DNA of 53,340 nt from Curvibacter delicatus NBRC 14919 (GTDB taxonomy: Bacteria; Pseudomonadota; Gammaproteobacteria; Burkholderiales; Burkholderiaceae_C): contig NZ_BCWP01000026.1 of NCBI RefSeq assembly GCF_001592265.1, positions 1 through 53,340 of the forward strand, read 5' to 3'. A program made the translations under genes and the position numbers. Below, piece by piece: positions 43,810 to 52,626 of the stretch; position 1 is the stretch's first letter; every line of letters starts with the position of its first letter. The notes under the pieces are model-generated. The model searched no databases. It was not told where the DNA came from and saw only the letters and a list, made by a program, of their open reading frames with translations.

Positions 43810-44733
43810 TTATCTCTTCGGCGCTTTGTATACCAGCACCTTGAGCGAGCGATCGGCTGACACGTCGGCAAATACCGGCGGATTGGACACGCGCTCTACA
43901 AACGCGAGCTGGGGGGCCAGTTGCTGCATCTGGTCTTGCAGGAAAGCCAGGCCCAATTCCGGAGCGTTCAGACACAGCAAGGCATGACCGTCCGGCGCCA
44001 GCAGATCCGGCAGGCGGCGCATGAGGCGCGCGTAATCCTTGCTGGCAACAAAGCTGCCTTTCTGATAACTGGGCGGATCGAGAATGATCAGGTCGTAGGG
44101 GCCGCCACGCGTGACCTTGCCCCAGGACTTGAAGATGTCGTGGGCCAGGAAGCTGGCCCCGGCAGCGATGCCGTTGAGCTGGTGGTTCTGCTGCCCGATG
44201 GCCAGCGCACCGTGACTCATGTCCACATTGACCACCTGCTGTGCCCCGGCCTGCCGTGCCACCACGGAGAAGGCACAGGTGTAGGCAAACAGGTTGAGCA
44301 CTTTGAGCCCCGGGTGGGCCGCCGCATGCTCGCGCACCCAGCACCGGCCCTCGGCCATGTCGAGAAACAAGCCGTGGTTCTGCCCCTTGAGCACATGGAC
44401 CCGAAAGCTCGCACCGTGCTCCGTCACCACATGCGGCTCGGGCACGCTGCCGGCCATCAGTCGTGTGTCGGTTCGCCCTTCGTGCCGGCACTGGAAGACC
44501 CAGTTGAACGGCTGCCCGGGAGCCAGTTGCTCCCAGCGAGCAGACAAGGCCGCGTGCACGGTGGCCAATTCATCATCGGCAACCGGCTGGAAGCTGGTCA
44601 GCACCCAGACCGGCGGGAAGGCATCCAACGACAAATGCTCACAGCCGGGATACCGGCCGCCACGGCCATGAAACACGCGCTGGGCATCCAGCGGCAGGCC
44701 CATCGTTGCAATGGCATTCAAGAGGGCTTGCAC
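43810..44733 (-). CDS. class I SAM-dependent methyltransferase, RlmI/RlmK-like
   Basis: A 307-residue methyltransferase with LNLFAYTCAFSVVARQAGA as SAM-binding motif I, VVNVDMSHGAL as motif II and the catalytic LDPPSYQKGSF. It resembles the rRNA m5C/m7G methyltransferases RlmI and RlmK but lacks the N-terminal PUA domain of RlmI. The target is probably 23S rRNA (inferred). It lies 21 bases upstream of the SQR-like gene on the same strand. Confidence 0.82.
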   Translation of the reverse strand: MQALLNAIATMGLPLDAQRVFHGRGGRYPGCEHLSLDAFPPVWVLTSFQPVADDELATVHAALSARWEQLAPGQPFNWVFQCRHEGRTDTRLMAGSVPEPHVVTEHGASFRVHVLKGQNHGLFLDMAEGRCWVREHAAAHPGLKVLNLFAYTCAFSVVARQAGAQQVVNVDMSHGALAIGQQNHQLNGIAAGASFLAHDIFKSWGKVTRGGPYDLIILDPPSYQKGSFVASKDYARLMRRLPDLLAPDGHALLCLNAPELGLAFLQDQMQQLAPQLAFVERVSNPPVFADVSADRSLKVLVYKAPKR

Positions 44734-45060
44734 GAGGGGAGTCTTTCAACAAACGACCGTTATTCAGTCCAACTATTTCGTGCAATTAAAGTCGAAAACA
44801 CCCGCCTAGGTCTCATGCGTTTCTTCAGCGTTACGATCTTGCAACAGGCCATTTTAAAGTTGTAAACAATTTCATGGGCACCTGCTGAGTTCGCGATTTA
44901 GCACTAAATTGACCGAATAGCACTCAAGCCTCACTCTGACCGTGATCTGGATAGAGGCATGCAGAGAATTCCGTTTAGGCATTTAAGCTCTCCACCCATG
45001 ACCTTATTCAGGTTTTTGAGTAGGCCTTACTCAAGTAGCGTGGAAGGCCCAAACTGTAAC
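44734..45060. other. intergenic stretch with one inverted repeat
   Basis: This AT-richer gap of about 327 bases lies between the end of the tph-like operon and the methyltransferase gene. It includes TTGAGTA-GGCCT-TACTCAA (45016-45034), a small hairpin downstream of the tphA1 stop that could end transcription, though no T-run follows. No gene is apparent. Confidence 0.4.
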
Positions 45061-46074
45061 TTACTGCGGTGCTTGACTAACAAACGCATCACTGAAGAAA
45101 CTTGCCTCGGGAAGCCCGCTCTCCTCAACGCAGACGCGCCTCAACGCGGCCACCATAGCAGGTGCTCCACAGGCATAAACGTCGTAACTGGACAGATCGG
45201 CATGGTCGGCCAGCACAGCCTCATGAACCAAACCGGTTCGCCCAGGCCATGTACCAGCCGGAGCATCGCTAACCACCGGTACGTAACGCAGCCCGGACAG
45301 GTTATGTTGCCATTTGGTTATCACCTCCGGCGCATACAGCCCTTCCACTTGCCGCGAACCCCAGTACAAGGCCAGAGACCGACTGATCTTGTTGCGCACC
45401 ATGTGGTCAATGATGGATTTGATGGGGGCGAATCCAGTTCCCCCTGCCACCATGATCAACGGTCGATCACCTTCCTCGCGTAACCAGAAGTCGCCATGCG
45501 GTAGTTCAAGTTGCAGTTGATCGCCGACTTTGAGCGTAGGCAGAATGCCTGCACTGAAGTGACCACCTGGCACATGCCGGATATGCAGTTGTACTCCGTC
45601 ACTCTCATGCGGTGCATTAGCCATAGAAAAGGCCCTACGCTGACCGTCAGGCAGGATCACCTGCAGATACTGACCAGCCTGAAACTTGGCTCGCTGGCCG
45701 GCGGCAAAACGCAACTGCAAAACGGTCACGTCGCTGGCCGCCTGCGTCATGCGAAAGATCTTGGCCTGCAATGTTTTTCGGGCATTGGGGTCGATGCGTT
45801 GCCAGCTGCGCGGGCGGATCAACAGATCGCTGGCAGCCTGGGCGTGGCAGAAAAGATGCTCATTGTCGGAGTGGATGCCAGCCTCGGCACTACCGCCAGC
45901 GGTACCAGGCACTAGTTGACCCTCGAGCACCAAACCGCGGCAATTGCCACACACGCCTTTGCGGCAGGAGTAGGGCAATTCGATACCGTTGCGTGCTGCG
46001 GCATCAAGCACGGTCTCGCCGTGCTCACAGGAAAAAGCAACTTCGCTGCCTTCGATCTTGATCTGGTGCGTCAT
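45061..46074 (-). CDS. tphA1: TphA1-like reductase of ring-hydroxylating dioxygenase
   Basis: A 337-residue electron-transfer protein. It has an N-terminal plant-type [2Fe-2S] ferredoxin (CRKGVCGNC with Cys37, 42, 45, then Cys76 in LFCHAQ), an FAD domain with RAFSMANAPHE, and an NAD domain with MVAGGTGFAPIKSI. It passes electrons from NADH to the Rieske oxygenase. It is the last gene of a cluster in the order of known terephthalate operons. Confidence 0.85.
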   Translation of the reverse strand: MTHQIKIEGSEVAFSCEHGETVLDAAARNGIELPYSCRKGVCGNCRGLVLEGQLVPGTAGGSAEAGIHSDNEHLFCHAQAASDLLIRPRSWQRIDPNARKTLQAKIFRMTQAASDVTVLQLRFAAGQRAKFQAGQYLQVILPDGQRRAFSMANAPHESDGVQLHIRHVPGGHFSAGILPTLKVGDQLQLELPHGDFWLREEGDRPLIMVAGGTGFAPIKSIIDHMVRNKISRSLALYWGSRQVEGLYAPEVITKWQHNLSGLRYVPVVSDAPAGTWPGRTGLVHEAVLADHADLSSYDVYACGAPAMVAALRRVCVEESGLPEASFFSDAFVSQAPQ

Positions 46075-46082
46075 TGAAGTGT

Positions 46083-47039
46083 TCAGAGAGGTGCCGGCAC
46101 GGCAGCGAGCCGTGCGACGGTATTGATCATGGCCCTGGCGTCAGCGATGCCTTGTCCGGCAATGTCCATGGCACAGCCATGACCCACACTGGAAAGAATC
46201 ACATCGGCACCGATGGACAGGGCGCTTGCTTGCTTGGGACTCAACAGCTTGACGGGGATATGACCCTGATCGTGCAGCATGGCGACATACAGGTCGTGGC
46301 GACGGTCGGCCAACAAGGCATCGGCACCGTTTGGGCCGTCCACCTGCAGGCCAGAGGCACGCAGGCGCTCGGCGGCGGGGCGGGTGATGCGCTCATCCGC
46401 ATCGCCGAACAGGCCATTCTCGCCGGCATGTGGGTTGATGCCGAACAGGCCGATGCGCGGTGCGGCAACGCCTAAACGCTGCATGGCGCGCACACCCGCT
46501 AGCGCAGCCTGCTCAACCAGATCTGGGCTTAGCCGATCCAGTGCATGCTGCACGCTCTCGTGCAACGTGGCATGCACAATGTGCAGGCCACCACCGACCA
46601 GCAGCAGGAACACGCTGTCTTCAGGCTGACCGCAGACGCGCGCTACCAGCGACGGATAGCCCGAAAAAGCAATGCCCGCCAGGTGAACCGCTGTCTCGTG
46701 ATGCGGAGCTGCGACCACTGCATCGAACTCGCCGAGTCGCGTCGCCGTAATGGCAACACTGGCAGCGGCGATCATGGCGGCGCCGGCTTCAGCGCACACC
46801 TGCCCTGGGACGAAGGCACTATTAGTCCCAGCCTCGGTCGGAACGACGGCGCTGGCGTCCAGCAGGGCTGTGAGTCCTAGTTGGACGGCTGCGCGTTGCA
46901 GCACTGACTGGGGGCCAAACAGCGTGATCTGCACGTCATCCCGTCCAGCATAGGCGGCGACGGTTTTAAGAGCGATCTCCGGCCCGATGCCGTTTGGATC
47001 GCCAACAGGCAACGCGATGCGAACGACAGTCTTGGTCAC
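46083..47039 (-). CDS. tphB: TphB-like dihydrodiol dehydrogenase (PdxA family)
   Basis: A 318-residue PdxA-type metal-dependent dehydrogenase: GDPNGIGPEIALK at the N-terminus, VAAPHHETAVHLAG with a metal-site His, and GLFGINPHAGENGLFGDADE. In terephthalate operons this family member oxidizes and decarboxylates the cis-dihydrodiol dicarboxylate to protocatechuate. It could otherwise be a PdxA paralogue, but its position between the oxygenase and reductase genes supports TphB. It overlaps the small-subunit gene by 4 bases. Confidence 0.85.
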   Translation of the reverse strand: MTKTVVRIALPVGDPNGIGPEIALKTVAAYAGRDDVQITLFGPQSVLQRAAVQLGLTALLDASAVVPTEAGTNSAFVPGQVCAEAGAAMIAAASVAITATRLGEFDAVVAAPHHETAVHLAGIAFSGYPSLVARVCGQPEDSVFLLLVGGGLHIVHATLHESVQHALDRLSPDLVEQAALAGVRAMQRLGVAAPRIGLFGINPHAGENGLFGDADERITRPAAERLRASGLQVDGPNGADALLADRRHDLYVAMLHDQGHIPVKLLSPKQASALSIGADVILSSVGHGCAMDIAGQGIADARAMINTVARLAAVPAPL

Positions 47040-47512
47040 AGCGGTATGGCCATCAGCGTGTCGATACGGCTGCTGTCACACACCACAATGCGGCTGTGCA
47101 AGCGCAGCGTATCAGCACTCGTGTCGTACACGTCATGGTAGATGCCTGTGCAATACAGGCTGGTCTCTCCGTCATGCATGATGCGTGCCACCATGAATGG
47201 CGTTTCGGTGCTGGCTGTCTGAGCCTGACTTTCCACGATGAATGGCAAGCCGATGATGTGTCGATAGCTGTGCCGCTCGTAGATGTTGGCATGACGCAAG
47301 GCAGAAATACGGTCTTGCAGCATGGCTCGATTACTGGCCCAGATCAGACCGGCGGCCAAACCGTCCCGATGGTTATCGGCGGTGGTGACGGTGTACTGGC
47401 ATTGCGGCAGGAAGAAGTCTGGCCAGCTCTCCAGTTCGTTCCTGTCAATGCAACGGATGTAGGCAGCCTGGAAGGCGGCAATTTTTTCTCGTAGGGAAAC
47501 GGTGTCCATCAA
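47036..47512 (-). CDS. tphA3: TphA3-like small subunit of ring-hydroxylating dioxygenase
   Basis: A 158-residue beta subunit with the cone-shaped NTF2-like fold: WPDFFLPQCQYTVTTADNH, ISALRHANIYERHSYRHIIG and LHSRIVVCDSSRIDTLMAIPL are typical. It has a structural role with the large oxygenase subunit, whose stop is 10 bases upstream. Confidence 0.85.
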   Translation of the reverse strand: MMDTVSLREKIAAFQAAYIRCIDRNELESWPDFFLPQCQYTVTTADNHRDGLAAGLIWASNRAMLQDRISALRHANIYERHSYRHIIGLPFIVESQAQTASTETPFMVARIMHDGETSLYCTGIYHDVYDTSADTLRLHSRIVVCDSSRIDTLMAIPL

Positions 47513-47521
47513 TCTGTACTC

Positions 47522-48760
47522 CTAGATGTCCATGAGACGACGGTAGAGTTTCCAGAAGCCACGAACCGAGGCTTCTGTTACGCGTGACGGGCTGGACGAG
47601 GTGCTGTCGCCTCCCATTTCGATCACAGCCTGATCTTCCCCAGCTGCGGCTATCCCACGCTGCACGAAGCCGCCGACCGCGCCATCCTCCATCGAGACGA
47701 AGCCGGCTGGGCCGATCAAGTTAGCCTGCTTAAGACGTACGTCCCGCTGCTCGGGGGTGTCGTCGGCGTAACCAAGGTAAGTCCAGTTCAAATCCGTCTT
47801 CTCCACGCCACGAGGCAGTACTTGCCGGATGGCCAGACAGTTCTGGATCTGCTGCAGCACAAAGCCAGGAAAGACTGAAAGGATCTGCAGCGTGATGCCA
47901 TCCTCGTATTCCTTAAAGCCCGCCAACAGCGTCGGGTCGGCCAATTTGTAGCCTTCCTGATCGGAACGCAAGCCCTGCTCCTGGTACTGCTTGCCTGCTT
48001 CCGCCTGCGGTGCATCGACCATCGAGTAGCTGACATGGTGGCCTCCCGATTCGTTCACGATCACAGCACCCCGTTGTGACAAGCGATTCAGACGGAAGGT
48101 GGTGAAAAACAGATGCAAGAGACTGGCGTGGTAGCTATCCTTGACGTTCTCGAAGTAGAGCTTCCAGTTGTTGGGCAGGGCCTGCGTGAAGCGGCCAATG
48201 ACCTCAACCGGTTTGTGTAGGACACGCTCAATGCGTGCGCAAATTTCAGGGCCCAGGTAGTCCTCAATGCCGTCCACCTCATCGCTGAAGCTGCCGAACA
48301 CCAGGCCACAGAAGGTGGCAATGCGCAGCTTGCGCGGGGAATGATCTTCCTTACAGAAACTGGGCGGCATGCCACCGGCGCCATTGAGACCCGCCTCGAA
48401 GGCCACGCCTTTGAGCGATCCTTGAAGGTCATAGGTCCAAGCGTGGTAGACACACTGGAAGTCCTTGGCCGTGCCGGCTTTTTCTAGGCAGATCAACGCA
48501 CCACGGTGGCTGCAACGGTTTTCGAAGGCATAAATTTCGCCATCGGTGTCACGTGCCACGACGATGGGGGCCCGCCCGACGAAAGTCGTGCGGTAGCTGC
48601 CCGGCTCCGGAATCTCGGCTTCCAGGCAAAGGTAGTTCCAGGTTGGTCCTTCGTAGACCCGCTTCTGCTCCTGATCGAGGACGTCCTGGTTTTGGTAGAC
48701 GGCGTAGGGCACGCGGGTGTGCTGCCCCCGCACCCACTGGATGGGGTGAGTTTGGCTCAT
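47522..48760 (-). CDS. tphA2: TphA2-like Rieske dioxygenase large subunit
   Basis: A 412-residue oxygenase. Rieske ligands are Cys83, His85, Cys103 and His106 (CSHRG then CVYHAW). The mononuclear iron site is in [13 protein letters not shown] with Asp208, His211 and His216. Length and much of the sequence as I recall it agree closely with TphA2 of terephthalate-degrading Comamonas. It would dihydroxylate terephthalate at the 1,2 position. The ATG at 48760 follows AAGGAAACCACC, so the longer frame is rejected. Confidence 0.88.
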   Translation of the reverse strand: MSQTHPIQWVRGQHTRVPYAVYQNQDVLDQEQKRVYEGPTWNYLCLEAEIPEPGSYRTTFVGRAPIVVARDTDGEIYAFENRCSHRGALICLEKAGTAKDFQCVYHAWTYDLQGSLKGVAFEAGLNGAGGMPPSFCKEDHSPRKLRIATFCGLVFGSFSDEVDGIEDYLGPEICARIERVLHKPVEVIGRFTQALPNNWKLYFENVKDSYHASLLHLFFTTFRLNRLSQRGAVIVNESGGHHVSYSMVDAPQAEAGKQYQEQGLRSDQEGYKLADPTLLAGFKEYEDGITLQILSVFPGFVLQQIQNCLAIRQVLPRGVEKTDLNWTYLGYADDTPEQRDVRLKQANLIGPAGFVSMEDGAVGGFVQRGIAAAGEDQAVIEMGGDSTSSSPSRVTEASVRGFWKLYRRLMDI

Positions 48761-48795
48761 GGTGGTTTCCTTGTTTTGGGGAATCTGTGCGTCGA

Positions 48796-49752
48796 TCAGT
48801 CGACTGTGACGTTGGCGTCTTTGATGACCTTGGCCCAACGTGTGGCTTCGCTGCGCATGAAGCGACCCATCTGTTCGGACGTGTTGCCAACGACTTCGGC
48901 ACCTTGCTCGGCGAAGCGCGATTGAACATCTGGCTGGTTGAGGGCGTCGACCAGCGCGCTATTGAGTGACTTCACCGTGGCGGCTGGGGTGCCAGGCGGG
49001 GCGACAACTGCAAACCATGTCACAGCCTGCATGCCGGGCAACCCGGCCTCAGCGAACGAGGGCACTTCCTTGATCGTCGGTGCTCGTTTACTGTCAGCCA
49101 CAGCGAAGATGCGAATCTTGCCGGCCTTGTGTAGCGGGCCGGAGGCGCCAAGGTTGTCAAAGAAGACGTCGACCTGGCCGCCGGCGAGATCGGTCAGCGC
49201 CGGTGCCGTGCCTTTGTAGGGGATGTGGGTCATCTGCGTCCCGGTAAGCGACTGGAACAGATTGGCCGTCAGGTGCGAGGTCGAGCCGTTGCCCTGTGAG
49301 GCATAGGACACCTTGCCAGGGTTGGCCTTGAGGTAGGCAATGAACTCCTGCACATTCTTCACCGGCAGCTGGTTGCTGACGGCCAGCACGTTGGGCACAG
49401 CCGCCAGCACGGTCACCGGTACCCACTTGGTGGCGTCGTAGGGTAGTTTGGGATACAGGCTCTGATTGATGGCAATAGGGCCAGGTGGTGCGACCAGCAA
49501 AGTGTGGCCGTCCGGTTCGGACTTGGCGACGATGTCGGCGCCGATATTGCCGCCAGCACCCGGCTTGTTTTCCACAATCACGCCGGCTGGAAAGCGATGG
49601 CGTATTTTTTCCGACAGGATGCGTGGCAGCACGTCAGCCGTGCCACCAGCAGGGAAAGGCACGATCAGACGGATCGGCTTGGTGGGAAAGTCGGCGGCGT
49701 GCAGACCAGTCCAAGTGAACGCAGCACACAGCCAAATTATCAAATGTCTCAA
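48796..49752 (-). CDS. tphC: TphC-like periplasmic solute-binding protein (Bug/TTT family)
   Basis: A 318-residue tripartite-tricarboxylate-type binding protein with a signal peptide ([20 protein letters not shown]) and [20 protein letters not shown]. In terephthalate degraders TphC delivers the substrate to TctA/TctB-type membrane proteins. The start is a rare TTG at 49752: a GAGGAG site lies 7 bases upstream, and no ATG precedes the signal peptide sensibly. It is the first gene of the operon, divergent from the IclR gene. Confidence 0.85.
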   Translation of the reverse strand: MRHLIIWLCAAFTWTGLHAADFPTKPIRLIVPFPAGGTADVLPRILSEKIRHRFPAGVIVENKPGAGGNIGADIVAKSEPDGHTLLVAPPGPIAINQSLYPKLPYDATKWVPVTVLAAVPNVLAVSNQLPVKNVQEFIAYLKANPGKVSYASQGNGSTSHLTANLFQSLTGTQMTHIPYKGTAPALTDLAGGQVDVFFDNLGASGPLHKAGKIRIFAVADSKRAPTIKEVPSFAEAGLPGMQAVTWFAVVAPPGTPAATVKSLNSALVDALNQPDVQSRFAEQGAEVVGNTSEQMGRFMRSEATRWAKVIKDANVTVD

Positions 49753-49847
49753 GTATCTTCTCCTCGGGTAATGACTGTCCGGATGAACCAGACGGATGGC
49801 GAAAACAGGGAGAAGTGTGTGGTTTCGGCCTCGGTTTGACAAAGTCA

Positions 49848-49868
49848 ATTTTGCGAATAGCGCAAAAT
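49848..49868. promoter_or_regulatory. predicted IclR-type operator between tphC and tphR
   Basis: A perfect inverted repeat ATTTTGCG-N5-CGCAAAAT lies in the 158-base divergent promoter region. A second small palindrome TTGAC-AAA-GTCAA (49836-49848) abuts it. Size and placement suit a TphR/IclR binding site controlling both directions. Confidence 0.65.
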
Positions 49869-49910
49869 CAGTGAAATTTTTTTGATCACCATCAATGCAG
49901 AATTCATGCA

Positions 49911-50693
49911 ATGGATACGAATTCCTCGGTTCCGTCTGTCAGTGACAAGGACTTGATCGCCGGCTTGGCCAAAGGCTTGCAGCTGATTGAGGCCTTCGAT
50001 GACGCGCACGCTCGATTGACCTCGTCCGAGGCGGCTCGGCGCGTCGGTATTAGCCCTGCTGCAGCTAGACGTTGCCTGTTGACGCTGTGTCATGGCGGCT
50101 ACGCCAAGACCGACGGCAAACGCTTCTGGTTGAGCCACGGGATACTGAGACTTTCCTATGCCTACTCGGCATCAACTCGCCTGCCTCGCCTGCTGCAACC
50201 CACGTTGGATTCCTTAAGCGAACGTACGCGTGAATCCGCATCACTGGCTGTTCTGCACGGAACGGAAGTCATGGTCGCCGCGCGATCAACAGCGCGTAAA
50301 AGTTTGACCGTCGGGTTGGGGGTTGGGTCACGACTTCCGCTGCACTGCTCAGCTACCGGCCGTGTACTTCTCAGTTCTCGTCCAGCAGCAGAGTTTGAGG
50401 CTCTCTTCAATGCCATGTCTCTGCATCGGTTGACGCCACACACCCTTACGGATCCAGTTCGTCTTCGCAAGTTGCTCAAGTCCTGTGCCGACAATGGTTA
50501 TGCATTAAGCAACGAAGAGATTGAAATAGGCGTCAGGTCGATCGCTGTCCCGCTGTACAACATGGGTGGGCAGGTTGTCGGTGCTCTGAGTCTCTCCAGT
50601 CGAGCCGATCGCATGACGGCCAGTGAGATGGCCGAACAATTGCTGCCAGCCATGCTACGTAGCCAAGCTTGGGTACGCTCTAGATTGTCCTGA
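49911..50693 (+). CDS. tphR: TphR-like IclR family regulator
   Basis: A 260-residue IclR protein. An N-terminal winged helix (LAKGLQLIEAFDDAHARLTS, then AARRVGISPAAARRCLLTL) is followed by the effector domain (LPLHCSATGRVLLSS, GYALSNEEIEIGVRSIAVPL). The PobR/PcaU/TphR branch usually activates aromatic catabolic operons with the substrate as inducer. It is divergent from tphC, as in known tph clusters. Confidence 0.87.
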   Translation: MDTNSSVPSVSDKDLIAGLAKGLQLIEAFDDAHARLTSSEAARRVGISPAAARRCLLTLCHGGYAKTDGKRFWLSHGILRLSYAYSASTRLPRLLQPTLDSLSERTRESASLAVLHGTEVMVAARSTARKSLTVGLGVGSRLPLHCSATGRVLLSSRPAAEFEALFNAMSLHRLTPHTLTDPVRLRKLLKSCADNGYALSNEEIEIGVRSIAVPLYNMGGQVVGALSLSSRADRMTASEMAEQLLPAMLRSQAWVRSRLS

Positions 50694-50760
50694 AGTAATT
50701 GGACAGCTTCTCGGCCGAAAGGCAATTCGAGTAATGGCTGTATCAGGGTATCGGACAGTC

Positions 50761-50792
50761 GGGCTTCACTTTACTGCGTAAAGGTGAAGCCC
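50761..50792. terminator. hairpin between convergent tphR and reductase gene
   Basis: GGGCTTCACTTTA and TAAAGGTGAAGCCC pair (one bulged base) around CTGCG between two convergent genes. No T-run follows directly, so it may act as a weak bidirectional terminator or mRNA-end stabilizer. Confidence 0.55.
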
Positions 50793-50808
50793 GCCAGACC
50801 GAGACCTT

Positions 50809-51789
50809 TTAGGCATCCAGTACCAGTGTTCCAGATCTGCAACCCGAAACACAAATCATCATCGACTTGTTAGCTGCACGTTCTGCCTTGGTCAAGATGC
50901 TGTCTCGGTGCTCGACCTCGCCCGATAAGACGCGTGTTTCGCAGGCACCGCACAGCCCCTCTCGGCAACTAAATTCAACCTTGCAGCCTGCGGACAACAA
51001 TGCGTCTAGCAATTTCGTCCCTGGTGGCACCTGCACTGTTTTTCCGGACTTTTTCAGCGCAACCGTATAGCCAGCCGAATCTGTTACTTGGTCGGTCAGC
51101 TCGGGCGCAGCTGCAAAACGCTCCATATGGACATGTGCATAACCAAGCTTGTCACACGCTTTCTCGTAAGCCTCCAGCATCGGACCGGGGCCGCAGCAGT
51201 AAAAGTGTGTCTCAGCTGAGAAGTTAGAGAACAAGCGAACAAGATCGGGGGCGGCGCCCTTCTCATCATCGAAATGAAAATGAACGGATAAAGCCCCGTC
51301 GTGACTGGCTGCCACAAGTGCTTGAATATCCTCAACAAAAGCTGCATCTGATCTGCTGCGAGCGCAATAGATTAGGTGTGTCCGACGGCCAAGTTCCCGC
51401 AAACGCTTGAGCATCGCATAGAGGGGGGTGATGCCGATGCCACCAGCTAACAACACGTTCTGGCTAGCAGCTTCGTCCAATTGGAAGTTGTTACGGGGGG
51501 AACTGATTGAGATGACCTGCCCAACCCGCACTTGCTCGTGTACATAGAGTGAGCCGCCCCGGCTTCTCCGATCTTTGAGCACGGCCACCACATATCTATC
51601 GGATTCTCCAGAATTAGTCAGGGAGTAGCTTCTGATTAACCCATTACCTAAGTGAAGATCGATATGGGAACCGGCTTCCGCAGGAGGGAAGCCGGCTTCC
51701 TGGCTGAGGGGTCTGAGTTCGACACTGATGATGTCGCGCGCTTCATATCGAAGGTTGAAGACGAGGGCTTGAATGAGTGACGAAGACAT
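50809..51789 (-). CDS. VanB/phthalate-dioxygenase-type oxidoreductase
   Basis: A 326-residue reductase with the domain order opposite to TphA1: FMN/FAD domain (RSYSLTNSGESDRY), NAD domain (VLLAGGIGITPLYAML) and C-terminal plant-type [2Fe-2S] (CREGLCGAC, later MMICVSGC). It serves a class IA-like Rieske oxygenase such as phthalate, isophthalate or vanillate oxygenases. The matching oxygenase is not in the window. The ATG at 51789 aligns with the family; ATG 51828 is also possible. Confidence 0.85.
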   Translation of the reverse strand: MSSSLIQALVFNLRYEARDIISVELRPLSQEAGFPPAEAGSHIDLHLGNGLIRSYSLTNSGESDRYVVAVLKDRRSRGGSLYVHEQVRVGQVISISSPRNNFQLDEAASQNVLLAGGIGITPLYAMLKRLRELGRRTHLIYCARSRSDAAFVEDIQALVAASHDGALSVHFHFDDEKGAAPDLVRLFSNFSAETHFYCCGPGPMLEAYEKACDKLGYAHVHMERFAAAPELTDQVTDSAGYTVALKKSGKTVQVPPGTKLLDALLSAGCKVEFSCREGLCGACETRVLSGEVEHRDSILTKAERAANKSMMICVSGCRSGTLVLDA

Positions 51790-51840
51790 GACAGGTGATT
51801 GCACAAAAATATGGGGCCATGCACGCATGACCCCACCCGA

Positions 51841-52626
51841 TTACATGATGTGAAGGCCACCATCCACCATCAGCGTCGTCCCGGTGATGAACGATGCCTC
51901 GCGTGAAGCCAACCAAAGGATGGGCCAGGCAATTTCCTCCGGACTGGCCCAACGGCCAATCAACGAAGTGTCTTTACGCTCGGTCTTGAGTTGATCCACC
52001 GATTTGCCTGTCTGCTGCGCACGCCCGACGTGAAAATCAGTCAGTGTCGAACCCGGGCACACAGCGTTGGCCCGTACGCCATGCGCAGCCTCCTCAAATG
52101 CCAGCGTACGGGTATAGGCCAGTTGCGCTGCCTTGGTGGCGTCGTACAGCGCCATGCCTTTGCGGCCGGTCACTGCATAGCACGACGAGACATTGACGAT
52201 GCTGCCCTCTTTCGCAGCTCGCAAATACGGCAATGCGGCCTGGCAGTAATTGGACATGCCTACCAGGTTGACGCTCACCATCGCCTGCCATTCGGCTGGC
52301 GTGACCGTTGCCGCCGCACTGTAATTGCGCATGGCGGCGTTGTTCACCAAAATATCCAAACCACCGAACTGCGCCACCGCAGACTGCACCGCGGCAAGCG
52401 CAGCATCGGTATCGGAAACGTCCGCCGTTACACAGGCTACTCGTGCCTGTGGCACAGCTTGGCAGACTGCCTCGCAGGTACGTTGTAGTGCCTGGGCGTT
52501 GGCGTCGACCAGTAGAACGGATGCCCCCTCCTGAGCGAAGCATTTGGCGGCGGCGGCACCAATACCGGCACCTCCTCCCGTAATCAAGGCAGTCTTGCCA
52601 CCTAAGCGTGCTTGATTCATGCTCAT
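51841..52626 (-). CDS. short-chain dehydrogenase/reductase
   Basis: A 261-residue classical SDR: TGGGAGIGAAAAKCF binds NAD(P), NNAAM is the central motif, and the catalytic Ser and YDATK are at about 140-160. The C-terminal FITGTTLMVDGGLHI is standard. In this cluster it may oxidize a dihydrodiol or an alcohol of an aromatic pathway; the substrate is unknown. The start overlaps the binding-protein stop by ATGA. Confidence 0.85.
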   Translation of the reverse strand: MSMNQARLGGKTALITGGGAGIGAAAAKCFAQEGASVLLVDANAQALQRTCEAVCQAVPQARVACVTADVSDTDAALAAVQSAVAQFGGLDILVNNAAMRNYSAAATVTPAEWQAMVSVNLVGMSNYCQAALPYLRAAKEGSIVNVSSCYAVTGRKGMALYDATKAAQLAYTRTLAFEEAAHGVRANAVCPGSTLTDFHVGRAQQTGKSVDQLKTERKDTSLIGRWASPEEIAWPILWLASREASFITGTTLMVDGGLHIM

